In this document: positions 44,823 through 57,416 of the stretch, in pieces
Numbering within the stretch: the first letter of the stretch is position 1
How the letters are laid out: every line of letters starts with the position of its first letter
Assembly: GCA_018902385.1 (NCBI GenBank)
Contig: JABSSW010000001.1
Span: forward strand, 868,001-932,000
DNA: 64,000 bases
Reading direction: 5' to 3'
Source: Physcia stellaris
Lineage: Eukaryota; Ascomycota; Lecanoromycetes; Caliciales; Physciaceae
Made by a program: the position numbers and the translations under genes
Notes under the pieces: generated by a model
Told to the model about the DNA's origin: nothing
Database searches by the model: none
Seen by the model: the letters and a program-made list of their open reading frames with translations, nothing else

Positions 44823-47039
44823 TTACAATAAGTTTTCAATTCTATCGCTCGTCGTGATACGCGAGCGTTCAAAAATAAAATCTCAAACCGATCAAGTTCT
44901 TTTGACGAGACAAACGACGAAAAGTTTTGTTGATCAAACAAACGATCAAAAACTTTTCTGACGAAACACTTGACGAAAGTCGTGAAATAACAAGTCGAAT
45001 TTTCACGCAAACGACGATATCTTCGACGATAAAAAAAAATTGACTCGATTAATTTTTTTTTTTTTATCACTCTTCAATTTTTCATTTTCAGTTATGATTC
45101 GAAGTCATCACGAAACAACTTTTTTCGAATCTTTTATTTCGATGAAACAACGCCTCAGAACGTTACGTTTCAATGTGAATCGTATGCTACAAGAAATCAA
45201 TGACAACTTTCTCGACGAGAATTTCGTCGAGCAATTCAAGCGTCGTCGATTTGTTTCAACGATCGAGTTCATAGAAATGAAAAATAACGAAATCATTCAT
45301 TTTCTGAACATCGTCATCATCGATCAGTTGAAATGATGAGTCAACCAGAAAATCATCGACTTTTTGAAAAAATTTGATCGATTACGCATTGATCGTGACA
45401 ACTATCTGAACGTTTTGATTCAATATCAAAATTTGTACAATATCGTCAACGTCGATCGTGACGAGCTAATCAATACAAACGTTGAATTCGATGAGATTCG
45501 CAAAAAAATGAATACATTGAAAATTAATTACGAGCAAACGCGTGATCGACTTTTAATCAAACAACACGATTACATTTTTTTCAAGAAAGATCATGACGTT
45601 CTGCTAACCACGACTCGCGACCGTACACGAGATTCTGATGACGACGACGAAAACAGCGACGACGAAATCAGCGTAATTAATTTTTTCAATAAAAGCAAAC
45701 GACGCTCAAAAGTTCATTCAGATTTTTTTAAGTTCATCGACGAAGTGAAATCTATTTGACGTGTCTGAAAAACAAAAATGCATGATAAAATGACGATCAA
45801 CGTCGATCATTACGACACGAACATGATCGCAATCATTATTGTGATTGACTGAACTGAAAATGATGCCGATGATCACATACAATCGATACGTGATATCGAC
45901 ATGAATCATTTCAAAAACTGACATATGATGTTGAAATTTCTGAATTTCATTTTCGAAAACTTTGATTTCAAACGCAATATGCGTACTCAATTCCGAGCAT
46001 TGATCATGAGTATTCAAAATTTTCAATTTTTTTATTTCATTTTTTTTCGCTTTAGCAATTCAATCGGCTATAGCGAAGTCATCAAGATCGAAAAGTTGAT
46101 GAACAAGATTTCCTGAAATTTGAAAAAAGCGATGAATGTATATTCACGTGAATTCATCACGCTCGATGAAATTCGAATCATTTTGCAGCAAATTTACAAT
46201 CGACAATCGAATTTTCGAAAAGAAAAGATCGCGACACGTCAGCAACGTTCTGAACTGTTTCAATTCAAATCAATTTTTGTCGTTTCGATCTCGATGCCTT
46301 TTACGAAATTTGCTATTTCGATTTTCTTCGTGAAACTTGTCGCTCACTTTCATTTCAACGTTGAAATCAAGACTCATGATTCGATGACAAACAAACTGAT
46401 CGTCACGAACAAATGTTTCACATGCGATGAAATCGATCACGTATGAAAAATGTGCCCGAACGCTCACAAACATCAAGAACGTCATTGACACAAAATGCAG
46501 ATGTTTTACATGAACATGATCAACGAATCGAGCGAATTTGACTCGAAAAACTGATAATTCACATCAAAAACGCGATTGATGAGTGTTTAAGAATTTTTTC
46601 TATTCATCATGACGAATTGTTTGATCTTTTTGCCAGACGATCTTTAGTCATCAATTGTACGTTGTCATTCAACGATAATAAACATAAACTAGAAACTTTA
46701 ATAAACACTGATGCAACTGATTATGCTTTCATTGATAAAGAAATTGCGCAACTTGTATGCAACATGCTGAGCATGAACTTCGTATTCCTATTAAAATCGA
46801 AGCTCATTATCGAATTCGACGATCGTCAAACTTTTTCAATAACTCATGCCATTTATTTCAAGCTGACAATTGATCTGTATTTCGAGTTGATAGCTTTTTT
46901 GTTCATCATCGACCTGAACAATCATTCGATAATTCTAGAAAAATCGTGAATGAACAAGCATGAAATTATTCTGAATATGATTTACGATAAACTGATTTTC
47001 AAATCGTTCAGATGTAGTCATCATGACAGTATATTCATC

Positions 47040-47620
47040 AAAGCAGTGCAAACTCGACGTCTGAAAACTTCTGATCAAGTCAAATGATCAATTACGTTTG
47101 TGTGTGAATTATCGACGACTTAATCACATCACGAAACGCAATCGATATTTCATTTTCCTGATTGAAAAAATTCTAGCTAAAATGCAAAATTGCAAGTATT
47201 TGATCAAGCTGAATATCATATCGATTTTCAACAAGCTTCGAATGAATGAAAAAAATGAAAAATTCATTACATTCGTTACCTTCATGAGATCGTACAAATA
47301 TCGAGTATTATTTTTCGAATTGATCAACGAATTCGCGAGTTGACAACATTACATGAACGATTTGCTGTTCAGTTTTCTGAACGATTTCTGTCAAGTCTAT
47401 CTAAATGATATTTTCATTTACAACAAATCTAAAAGAGAGCACATCGTTCACGTTCGTAAAATGCTGAAAAGACTCAAGAAAGTCGAATTACAGATGAATA
47501 TTGAGAAGTGCGAGTTCTTCAAGAAAAAAATGACATTTTTGAACGTCATACTATCGATGAATGATTTTCGCATGAATTCGAAAAAAATAAAAGTCATTGT
47601 CAATTGAAAACGTTTTACAA
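47040..47620 (+). other. Reverse transcriptase relic of the chromovirus
   Basis: Recognisable blocks are CVNYRRLNHITKRNRYF (fingers/palm), YLIKLNIISIFNKLRM and the active-site strand QVYLNDIFIYNKS, in the order expected for Ty3/Gypsy. Fossil. Confidence 0.85.
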
Positions 47621-48689
47621 ATTTGAAAAAAATGCAAATTTTCGTGAATTTCGTCAACTTTTACAAACGATTCATTCGTGATTTTTCGAAAAAAATTCGA
47701 ATTTTCATTCGAATGATCAAGAAGCTCGTGAGTTTCGAATGAACTGCTGAAATCGAAGAGATTTTCAATTTTTTCAAAAAAACGATGATCGAAATTTTCA
47801 TATTACGACATTACGATCGAATCAAACAAATCATTTTGAAAATTGATTTTTTTGATTACGTCAATGCGAAAGTATTATCTCAATACGACGACGAAAAAGT
47901 TTTGCATCTCGTTGTCTTTTATAATCGCAATATGATTTCAGTCGAGTGCAATTACGAAATCTATGACAAAAAGTTGTTGATCATTATTCGTTGTTTAAAA
48001 CATTGACGTTCTGAATTTGAAAACATTGAAAAATCGATCAAGATTTTCATCGATCACAAAAATTTGAAAATCTTCATGACGTCAAAGAAATTAATTTCTC
48101 GTCAAATTCGTTGAGTAGAAATTCTTTCGAAATTCAATATTGTCATTCAGTTTCAGTTCGAAACTCAGAACGTTAAAGCAAATATTTTGATTCGTATGCT
48201 TGATTCACGATCAAAAAACGATATTGACGAACGACATCAATATCGAGAGCAAATATTGTTTATTTCGAAACGACTCGAGATTCACGCGATGAAAATTGAC
48301 GAATTTATTTATGAACGAATTTTTGCTGTCAATCGAACTGACGATGACTGCACGATTTATCGTGAAATCATCGAACAAAGTTTCATTTCAGTGAATGAAA
48401 TTGATTTACGAAATTGCATTGAAAAAAACGACGTTTTGTATCGAGAAAATCGATTTTGAATGCTCGTCGATGCTCTTTTACTCGTTGATTTTTTCAAAAA
48501 AATTCATAAATTTTTTGTCTCGAAACATTCAGATTTTAATCGCATGGAAAATCTTATACGTCGCGATTATTATTGATTCAACATGCGCAAAACGATTCGC
48601 CGATACGTACGTAATTGTTATGAATGTTAACGTACGAAAACTTTCAGAAATCGCAAAAACGATTTATTTACTTTTTTGATCATATTTTT

Positions 48690-49130
48690 GCAACGTTGAA
48701 TCGACATATCAATGAATTTCATCATCGAGTTGCTCGACGTTCACGATCATAATGTCATATGCACGATAATTGATCGATTTAGCAAAAAACGTCATTACGT
48801 GTTTTGTATCGTCGACGACGAGAATATCAATGCTGAAATCACGATCAAAATATTCATCAATTACGTATTTCGTACACATGAATTATTTTTTTCGATAACG
48901 TCTGATCGAAATTCTCAATTCATATCGTTCGTTTGACAGACATTTTGCCGAATTCTCGACATCAAATGTAAGTTTTTCATCGCTTTTCATTCAGAAATCG
49001 ATGAACAAATCGAGAGAGTCAATCAAAATATCGAAAAACAATTGCGACAATATTGCAATTACATGCAAAACGATTGAAACGTTTGATTGTTCATGATCGA
49101 GTTTGCAAACAACAACGCAATATTTGCAAC
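48690..49130 (+). other. Integrase core relic of the chromovirus
   Basis: Block MNFIIELLDVHDHNVICTII and the following TSDRNSQFIS correspond to the D and second D regions of a Ty3-type integrase core. Fossil. Confidence 0.75.
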
Positions 49131-49599
49131 AACAAAATTATTTTCATTTTTCATCAATAAAAATTTTCACTTTCGTATGAGCTTTTCATCAAATTTTATC
49201 TCGTATGTTATAACGAGAAAGCGACTTCTAGTCGTCAAAACAGAAAATATTATCGACACGATGCAAAATATTCTCAATTACGTACGAAATCATGCAAAAA
49301 TGATTCAAAAACGTATGACAACTCAAGTCAACAAACATCGAAAAATCGTAAAATACGTCGAAAGAAATTTCGTTTTTTTCGATTGACGAAACATCAAAAC
49401 GATCAAATCGTCTGACAAACTCGATGACAAAAAACTAAATTTTTACAAAATATTACAACGTATGAGCAACTCATATCGATTCGAATTGTCTGAAATCATG
49501 CATATTTACGATGTGTTTCACTGTTGATTTTTGCGCAAAGATTTTCGTGACTCGTTCGAAAATCAAATCAATGAATTTTCTGATTCTGTCATAGTCAAC

Positions 49600-49780
49600 G
49601 AAAATTTCGAGTGAAAAATAAACGATATTTTGAAATCTCGATATCATTACAATCGTTTTCAGTATCGTGTCAATTGATCGAACTGATCGCATGATCGAAC
49701 ATGATATTATGTCGACAACGAAAAGTTCGATAATGTTCGCGACATGATGAACGATTTTCATCGCATTCATTTCACGATTG
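49600..49780 (+). other. Chromodomain-like relic at the end of pol
   Basis: The region after the integrase resembles the chromodomain pattern (E-W-x-I-x-D-I-L-x-S-R, then Y-x-V, then a terminal F-H). Chromoviruses use such domains to target heterochromatin. Fossil. Confidence 0.6.
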
Positions 49781-49987
49781 CAAATTCAAAATCGTTCAAA
49801 ACGTTGATTTCAATATTTCAAAACGTCGTCAACGCATCAGATTTTTCAACGAGTCGTCGTCGTTTTCGAAAAAAAATCGTCATGCTGACACTAATCGAGA
49901 TTACATTCGATTAAAATTTGAAAATTTCGAATTCAATACATTCATCTCGATTTCACTCTCGCAATATTTTCGCAATTTTTAGTTTTC

Positions 49988-50105
49988 GTTATCGTCTCGA
50001 TGTTACTTACAGTCAAGACTTACGTCGCATGAAAAGTTGAATCGTGTCAAAAACATTTTCAAAAATTGTTGTCAAATTTTATCGAGCTTTGAAACAATAA
50101 CGAAG
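49988..50105 (+). repeat. Block shared between chromovirus 3' end and zinc-finger element
   Basis: About 115 bp containing GTTGAATCGTGTCAAAAACA. It matches 50,578-50,695, which lies outside the chromovirus, in the same orientation; the differences are mainly C/T and G/A. Confidence 0.75.
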
Positions 50106-50247
50106 CATCTGAAAATGAAAAATGATGATCATGAAACTTTTGAATTTTGCAAATATTCAAATCAGTCAACAAGATTTTCAACAAGATTTTTCAATTTCGA
50201 AACGACAACGGATCGTCGAAACGACGTTCGCGAAAAAAAAAGAATAG

Positions 50248-50471
50248 TGTTACGAGCATGTCTGGCAGATAGATTTGACAAATAAATAATTGATATGATA
50301 TGTGATCGAGCAACGAGTTATGTTCTAATTCTACGTTGAAATTAGCGTGATTTGAAATTTGACGTCGCACATTGTTTGCAATTTCAATATTTTGTATCTA
50401 TTTGTTTTTGCAGACTTATTGTCTTCGTCTAACTAGTCAATAATACGTCTATTCAAGCACGACTCATGATA
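50248..50471 (+). repeat. 3' LTR of the chromovirus
   Basis: 224 bp, same length as the 5' LTR but strongly AT-shifted. Confidence 0.9.
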
Positions 50472-50577
50472 AGATGATTCTGATGTCTGTAACTAGTCAG
50501 AAGACATCACGTCAATCTCAAATTCGTCTAACACTCATCTTTGTACGAGTTTTCAATGATCTTTTCATCAATTTTCT

Positions 50578-50695
50578 GTTATCACTTCTGCGTTATTTAC
50601 AGTCAGGACTTACGGCGCATGAAGAGTTGAATCGTGTCAAAAACATCTCCAGAGACTGTTGCCCGATCTTACTGAACTGCGAAGAGATAACAAGA
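50578..50695 (+). repeat. Second copy of the shared block, in the zinc-finger element
   Basis: Partner of 49,988-50,105, with less mutated sequence (GCGCATGAAGAGTTGAATCG). It lies in about 480 bp that zinc-finger element copy 2 appears to lack. Confidence 0.7.
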
Positions 50696-51011
50696 TGCAA
50701 AGCAACAAAGTGCTTGAGACTCGAATGCATACAGATTGATTAACAAAATTTCATCAAGGTTCTCATTTCTGCAATCAAGATTCTCATTCACATGATTTCG
50801 ATTTACGTCTTCGTTTACGTTTTCGTCGTTCTTTCGATTTCTAATTCCAGATCACGTTTGTTGCATTTACTTCGATCATTTCAGCTTTCGCAATGATCTG
50901 TTCAACTACTCACGCTTTAGTCAACGATATTCCTCGAATCGTCAACCGATAAAAAAAGTGAAAAAGATGATTAGTCGCTTCGAGACGAAGCTGAAAGAAA
51001 ACGAAAAGTAA

Positions 51012-51206
51012 TGTGACGAGCGTGCATCGGATTCAACATCTGACAGAACTAACATTCTTATCTTATCACATCGGATGACAAAGTCGAGACTCGTTTATGA
51101 TCAAATCTTCTACATATGTTTTTGCAAATTTTCATGTATTTGCTTTTCACTTCGATATTCTCGTGTAATTATGTAGTTAGTTCATATCTCTGCATAGCAT
51201 CTCACA
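51012..51206 (+). repeat. Right LTR of zinc-finger element, copy 1
   Basis: 195 bp, TGTGA...TCACA, preceded by a purine-rich tract. Confidence 0.88.
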
Positions 51207-51399
51207 CATTTGACAAAATTAATATCGAATTAACATCGTTATTTTATCACATCGAATATTAAAATCGAAATTCGTTTTGACGCATTCAAAAAATCAAATT
51301 TTCTACATATGTTTTTACAAATTTTCATGTATTTGTTTTTCATTTCGATATTTTCGTGTAATTATATAGTAATATTATATCTTTGCATAACATTTCACA
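51207..51399 (+). mobile_element. Old solo LTR, right fragment
   Basis: Continues the LTR broken at 39,395. It starts with the duplicated target CATTT and ends TTTCACA, followed by the solo LTR's own target duplication GTAAA. Total length without the duplicated 5 bp is about 218, close to the 216-bp LTRs of copy 2. Confidence 0.82.
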
Positions 51400-51530
51400 G
51401 TAAAAAACACGAAAACACGAAAAGTCGTGAAAAATACGAAAATACGAAAAGTCGTGAAAAGTACGAAAACACGAAAAATCGTAAAAAACACGAAAACACG
51501 AAAAATCGTGAAAAACACGAAAATTGAAAA
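51400..51530 (+). repeat. Minisatellite-like ACACGAAAA / GTCGTGAAAA array
   Basis: Irregular alternating units (CACGAAAAGTCGTGAAAA). The same sequence type lies at about 39,300-39,365 on the other side of the nest, so the oldest insertion went into this array. Confidence 0.75.
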
Positions 51531-52436
51531 AAAAATTATGAATGACGAAAAAATGTTTAAATTGTTTGTTTTTCGATTGATGAAATCGAAATATTCGAAA
51601 AAACGTCGAAAAATGAAATTTGTGAACGAAAAAAAATGTTAAAATTGTTGATTCGTTTGTCAATCGATTCGAAACGTTCGATAAAACGTAAAAAAATTTC
51701 AAAAAAACGTTAAAAATATTGAACAATGTTTTTGTACGATTTGTCGTGAAAAAATCGTTAAATTCATATTTTAATTTGTGATTTATTTGTATCAAATTCA
51801 AACGTAACAAAAATTCGATCGTAAAAAATGTTGTATCGTCGTATTTTTCATTTAAAATTTGAAATGAATTTTGAATTGATATATTTGAATTTTTTCGTTT
51901 TTTTGAAATTTCAACGACATTCATTTTGATTATTATTGCATTTTTCATTATCGTTCGTATTCAATCGAAATTCGAATACGATTTTGCGATGTTATTCATG
52001 ACGTTTAATGTTCGTGCAAATGTTTACGAATGTATCATTTTTTTCATGTTGTCGAAATTTTATATTTGTTTTAATTTTTTTTGTTCGAAATTTTCGTTGT
52101 TTTTCGATACGAAAAAATTTTGTTTTCGTTTTTTTATTCGTTTAACGATCGTTTTTTAATTTCAAATAATTTATTGATAATTTTTGTTCAATCAATTGAT
52201 AAAAATTCGTTATGAAACAATTTACGTCATGAAACAATTGCAAAATAAAATTTCGAACGTTTTTTAATAAATTTTCAAAATAAATGTCGAATATTTTGTG
52301 TTTTACAAAATTTTTCAATTCGTCAATGTTATTGAAAATATTTGATCGAATCATTAAACGTTGATTTATTTATTTCAACAAAATATACGTTCGTCGTTCG
52401 ATTATTTTTGTAAATGTCATTGTTATTTTAAAATGT

Positions 52437-52700
52437 GATTTGAAATTCATTAATAAAACGTGAACAAATCAAAATTTTGCAAATTTACGCATTTTTTGAA
52501 AATTGATGTTTGAATTATCGAATGAAAAAACAAAATTTTGCAAATTTACGTATTTTGTGAAATTTGTTTTAAAATATGATTTGAAATTCATTAATGAAAC
52601 GTGAACAAATCAAATTTTTGCAAATTTACGCATTTTTTGAAAATTAATATATAAATTATCGAATAAAAAAATTAAAATTTTGCAAATTTACGCATTGTGT
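52437..52700 (+). repeat. Two tandem copies of a ~134-bp unit
   Basis: Each copy has TGATTTGAAATTCATTAAT followed by AAACGTGAACAAATCAAA and TTTGCAAATTTACGCATTTT. Confidence 0.75.
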
Positions 52701-53360
52701 AAAATTTGAATTGTGAAATATCAATTGAAAAAAAAATTCATTTACGATTCAAAAAAATAAATTCGAAAAAACGAAACAAATAATGAATTTATTGCAAAAA
52801 AATAAATTTGCACGTCGTTTATTAATTCAATTCAAATAAATTTTCACGATCGTTTTTTTTCGTTTTTTCGCACGCAATCGTTAATGTTTATTGTTTTTAT
52901 TTCATTTAATATTTCACACACATTTTGTTGAAAAAAATGTTTGTTTTGATTTTAAACAAAAACAAATATTCGAAAATTACGAATTCGAATATTTTTTTTA
53001 AACAATTTAATTTAAATGTAATTATTTTTTGCAAATCACATATTTATTTGTTGAATTTTGATCGTATTTTGAAAAATTCAATTAACGTAATGATATTTTC
53101 AAATTTTGACGATTTTTAAAATCAAATCGATGTATCAACGCAATATTTTTTTGCAATAAAATTTTTTTGATTGATGCGTATTACGAAACAAATTTTTTTG
53201 ACGTTTCAAACGTGACGAAATCATTGCGTAAAATTCATAATTTTAATTTGAATACATTTTTTTTGATTCGAACGATAACATCGATATCGTTTGTAAATTT
53301 CGACAATTTTTTTTTGCGCAACAAAACGATGTTATTAATATTTATTTGCGACATTTCGAC

Positions 53361-53730
53361 AAAATGATTGTATTGAACGATTAAAATTAACAATATTTAT
53401 TCGTCGATTTTTGAATAACGCGATTGAATTAAACGTTCAAAATTAACGATATTTATTTGTCGATTTTTAAATAACGCGATTGTATTGAACGATCAAAATC
53501 GACGATATTTATTCGTCGATTTTTGAAAAACACAATTGAATTGAACGATCAAAATCAACGATATTTATTCGTCGATTTTTGAAAAACGCAATTGAATTGA
53601 ACGATCAAAATCAACGATATTTATTCGTCGATTTTTGAATAACGCGATTGAATTGAACGATCAAAATCAACGATATTTATTCGTCGATTTTTGAATAACG
53701 CGATTGAATTGAACAATTAAAATCATTATG
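53361..53730 (+). repeat. 56-bp minisatellite, about 6.5 copies
   Basis: The unit contains GAACGATCAAAATCAACGAT and ATTTATTCGTCGATTTTTGA; spacing of matching words is 56 bp (for example 53,585 and 53,641). Variants between units are mostly C/T or G/A. Confidence 0.88.
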
Positions 53731-55339
53731 TAAAAGTTAAAACGTTGACGAAATAATGTCTAAACGCAAACTATGTGATTAAATTTTATATACACAAATC
53801 ATGCTTTTACACAATAAAAAACTAATTCATCGTTTTTCAAATCACAGAGTTTCAACAAAGTTTTTACGTCGAATTAAATTTTGATTGAATCATACATCGC
53901 AATGACTCGATTTTCGACGAATATTCATGACTCATTTATAACGATTTTTTTTGCTTTTTTTTTTCTATCACAATTTCAAATTTCGAGATTTCGATTATCG
54001 TTTGACAAAACATTTTCAAAATCACAACGTGAATAATATTATTGATTTTTGTGACATCGTTAACATTCTTTGATCAAAAATTGATTCGCAACAATAAACA
54101 TGACGTTTCAACAAACGATCGATGCGTTGTTGTTTTCAATTCAAATTTTCAATTTCAAAGCAATGTATGATCAAAATCGCGAAATTTACGATCAAATCAT
54201 TGCTCATTGCGAAATGAAACAGTTCGTTCAATCAAATTTCAAACAACAATGCAAAATTTTGATTATGATAATCATTATTTTGTTTGAATGTTCGAAATTA
54301 AAACAATCGAAATTGCAACGAAATCAAATCATACGTTATGAACTGAACAAAACATGAGCAGTTTTCAAAATCTTCGAGAAAACGAATTCGATGAAAAGTG
54401 AAAACAAAAAAGTTTTGAATCATGTTTTGAAACTGCGCACGACGCAAATAAAAACAACGTTTCGAATTGTTTTGTAATCATGTTGTCGAAAGAAAAATCT
54501 TGACGAAAAAAATGAATTGAAAATACACGAACGTTGATATAAAATAGAAATTGCAAACTGTAATAAAAAAAAAATAACAAATATAAAAATTGATCGTCGT
54601 TGTTTTGATTTATGAAAGTTTTGAATTCGAAAATTGTTTTGTTATGAAATGTATTCGCAATAACTGTTATATACAATATGATTGTCATTTTTTTTTCAAA
54701 TTCGAATCATTAAAATTATTAATATTTATTTTGAATATGATTCGATATAAATAAAAACGTATTTTTTTGAAAATTTTCGTGAATTCGCGATATTTTTTTT
54801 TCGTCGTATTGTTTTTTGTTTTTTATTTTTTTCGTTAATCGTTTTTATAATATGATGAATGTTTTTTTAATTGTTTTCATTTATTTGTTGTATCGTTTCA
54901 TTTTATTTTCGAATATCGATATCGACGATTAAAATTTTTTTTGTTTTTTATTCATTCATCAATCGATTTTCGAACGTGAAAAACGTCGAATTTCAAAAAT
55001 TTCATTTATTTATTGTATCGTTTGATTTTATTTTCAAAAAACAACATCGATAACAATAATTGTTTTTTTTGTTTTCGATAAATAATGATTTTTAAAATCG
55101 AATATTCAATTATAAATGCGTATATCAATGAAAACGCGAATTTTGAACATTTTCACGCACGCGAATTATTTTACATTATTTTACAATTTTTTGTTTTCGA
55201 ATGTTTGTTTATTTTCGCGCAATTCAAATCGACAAAATAACAATAAATTTGATTAAATTTTGTGTTGTTCGATTCGATTCGAAAAACGTACGCGAAAAAA
55301 AAAATTTCAATATCAAAATTTCAATATTTTATTGTTCAA

Positions 55340-55615
55340 ACGTTTTAATTTTTTATTGATTAAAACAATTTTTGTATCAACGTTTATTTAATGCAAAAAT
55401 TTCTCATTAATAAAACAATCGCGATTTTTAACACAATTCGAATTTTTGATGAAATTTTCAATTTTTGTGTTGATTTTTTCAATATTAAAATTTAATTTTT
55501 AATTTTTTATTGATTAAACGATTTTTGCATTAACGTTTATTTAATGCAAAAATTTTTTATTGATAAAACAATCGCGATTTTTGACACAATTCGATTTTTT
55601 AATAAAAAAACAACA
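55340..55615 (+). repeat. Two tandem copies of a ~150-bp unit
   Basis: Both contain TTTTTTATTGATTAAA, ACGTTTATTTAATGCAAAAA and ACAATCGCGATTTTT. Confidence 0.7.
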
Positions 55616-55885
55616 TTGATTGCGAAATTACGAATTTTTAACAAAATTTCGACAACGTCACAATTTCGAAAATGACAAAATGACGTTTTTTTTTGAAACA
55701 AAAAAACAAATTTGCAATTTTTTTTATTCGATTGAATTTGTAAAAAATTGAAAATTTCAACGAAAAAAACAAAACGAATGAATTTTTGACAACAATTCGT
55801 GAATTATCGAAATTGTCGATTACGACGAATAATTGACGTTTGCAATTTAATAATAACAATATAAATTTATTCGTAACGACGACAA

Positions 55886-56101
55886 TGTGACGAACGTGTA
55901 TCGATTTCAACATTTGAAATCAACATTTGATCAATCATTAAAATTAACATTTTTATTTTATCACATCGAGTGTTAAAATCGAAATTCGTTTATGATCAAA
56001 TTTTTTACATATGTTTTGTCAAATTTTTTGTATTTGTTTTTTCATTTCGATATTCTCGTGTAATTATGTAATAATACTATATTTTTGCATAGCATTTCAC
56101 A
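55886..56101 (+). repeat. Left LTR of zinc-finger element, copy 2
   Basis: 216 bp, TGTGA...TCACA termini. Confidence 0.88.
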
Positions 56102-57416
56102 TTATATCGAAATTATTCACGTCATGTTCGTTTAAAATACGCGAACATTAAATAAACAAAACATTTTGTTTTCATAAAGTTCAATGATAATGAAACATAA
56201 TAAATTCGTATCGTTCGATCATTCGAAAAAAACATCGAAACAAACAACAATGAACTCGTTGTGAATGTAAACAAAAACGAAACATAATAGATTCGTTCGT
56301 TTGCGTCAATTGACATTCAAAACAAACGAATTTACGCGATAATTTAAATTCACAAACAATTTCTTTTTTTCAACGTTGATTCAAATTCGTTATATCATTT
56401 GTTGATCACGTTTTTTGATTCGATTAAATCATCAAATCAAATCTAAATCATCAAGAAAACATCATATCAAATATTAAAACACGAATCGAATTAGAAATTT
56501 CGTTATTCGATCAAAAATCAAATCTTTGATCATCAATACTCGAGACATTTTTTTCGTTCGAAAATCAATTCGATAACATATTTATTGTTTTTTATCAAAT
56601 CATTTTACTTTTCAATATTTTGAGTGAACTCAATATCAAATATCAGAACAATGACTGAATCAACAATTTCGTCATTGAATCAAAAATCAAATTTTCGATT
56701 TCAATATTCGAATCATCATTCTTGTTCGAAAATTTTTCGAAAACGTGTTTGTTGATTTTCGTAAAACGATTTTTCTTTTCAATCTTTGCGATGAATTCAA
56801 TATCAATTCTTCGAAATCTCATATCGAAAATTATTACATCGAAAATTTTCGATTGATTTTCATTTTTTCGATCGAATTCGAATCATTTATTTGTTTCGAG
56901 AATTTTTCAAAATTTTTATCAAATTTTTAACGAATTGATCATTTTTTTTTTATTCATTTGATCAATTCAATATTTCGTTTAAAAATTTTCGAATTTTTTC
57001 ACAATATTTTTTCAAACAATCAACATTGAAATCATTTTTCTTATTCGAAAATCGATCATAAAACATATTTATTGATCATAACAAATCGACATTTTTTTTT
57101 GTTACAAAAATAATTTCAATAATCGAATTTGAAAATCAATCAATTTTTCGACAAAATTTTCAATATTGACAATTTCATATCAATATTTGAATCATTTTTG
57201 ATTCATGAAAATTTTCAAGAATTACATTTGTTTGTTTTGCAAATCAATTTCGACTTTTCAACATCGATGATGAAATTGATAACATTTCGAATTCAAATTT
57301 CAAATTCGTTTTTCAAAATTTCGTCGAGCGCGTTAACATTCGAATCATTTTTTTTTTTCGAAACAATTGCAAAATCACATTCAATTATTTAGTCAATCAA
57401 CGTTGATTTCAAATTT

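Larger units (their letters stand above)
44599..50471 (+). mobile_element. Ty3-like chromovirus (LTR retrotransposon), broken, nested in the zinc-finger element
   Basis: Two LTRs of 224 bp each (44599-44822, 50248-50471) and a 5-bp target duplication AGATG (44594-44598, 50472-50476) fix the ends. Order of parts on the plus strand: Gag region about 45,070-46,560 with a CCHC-type knuckle near its end; aspartic protease-like block near 46,620-46,950; reverse transcriptase about 47,040-47,620 (YLNDIFIYN at the active-site block); RNase H about 47,790-48,190; integrase about 48,400-49,400; a chromodomain-like block near 49,600-49,780. Domain order makes it Ty3/Gypsy, chromovirus branch. It has well over a dozen breaks. 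The LTRs differ only by transitions (about 34), so it was young when the mutational attack occurred. Confidence 0.9.
39396..51206 (+). mobile_element. LTR element of the zinc-finger family, copy 1, broken, with a chromovirus inserted in it
   Basis: Bounded by two 195-bp LTRs (39396-39590 and 51012-51206) that begin TGTGA and end TCACA. It sits in an older LTR of the same family with target duplication TATTT/CATTT (one C/T difference). Without the inserted chromovirus and the extra copy of its target duplication (5,878 bp) the element is about 5.93 kb. A purine-rich tract (GAAAGAAAACGAAAAG) precedes the right LTR. The internal region encodes C2H2 fingers and a repeated helical unit but shows no reverse transcriptase or integrase, so it looks non-autonomous. 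The two LTRs differ at about 14 sites, all transitions. It is broken in several places but is much less eroded than copy 2. Confidence 0.85.
51531..55885. repeat. AT-rich block between elements, no gene
   Basis: Heavily AT-rich with Phe/Asn/Lys-rich chance frames. The recognisable features are the tandem repeats listed separately. Confidence 0.65.

Noticed and set aside
51012-51399. Two adjacent LTRs as a tandem LTR array
   Set aside because: The second is the right part of an older LTR whose left part lies at 39,366-39,395. The target duplications prove nesting instead.
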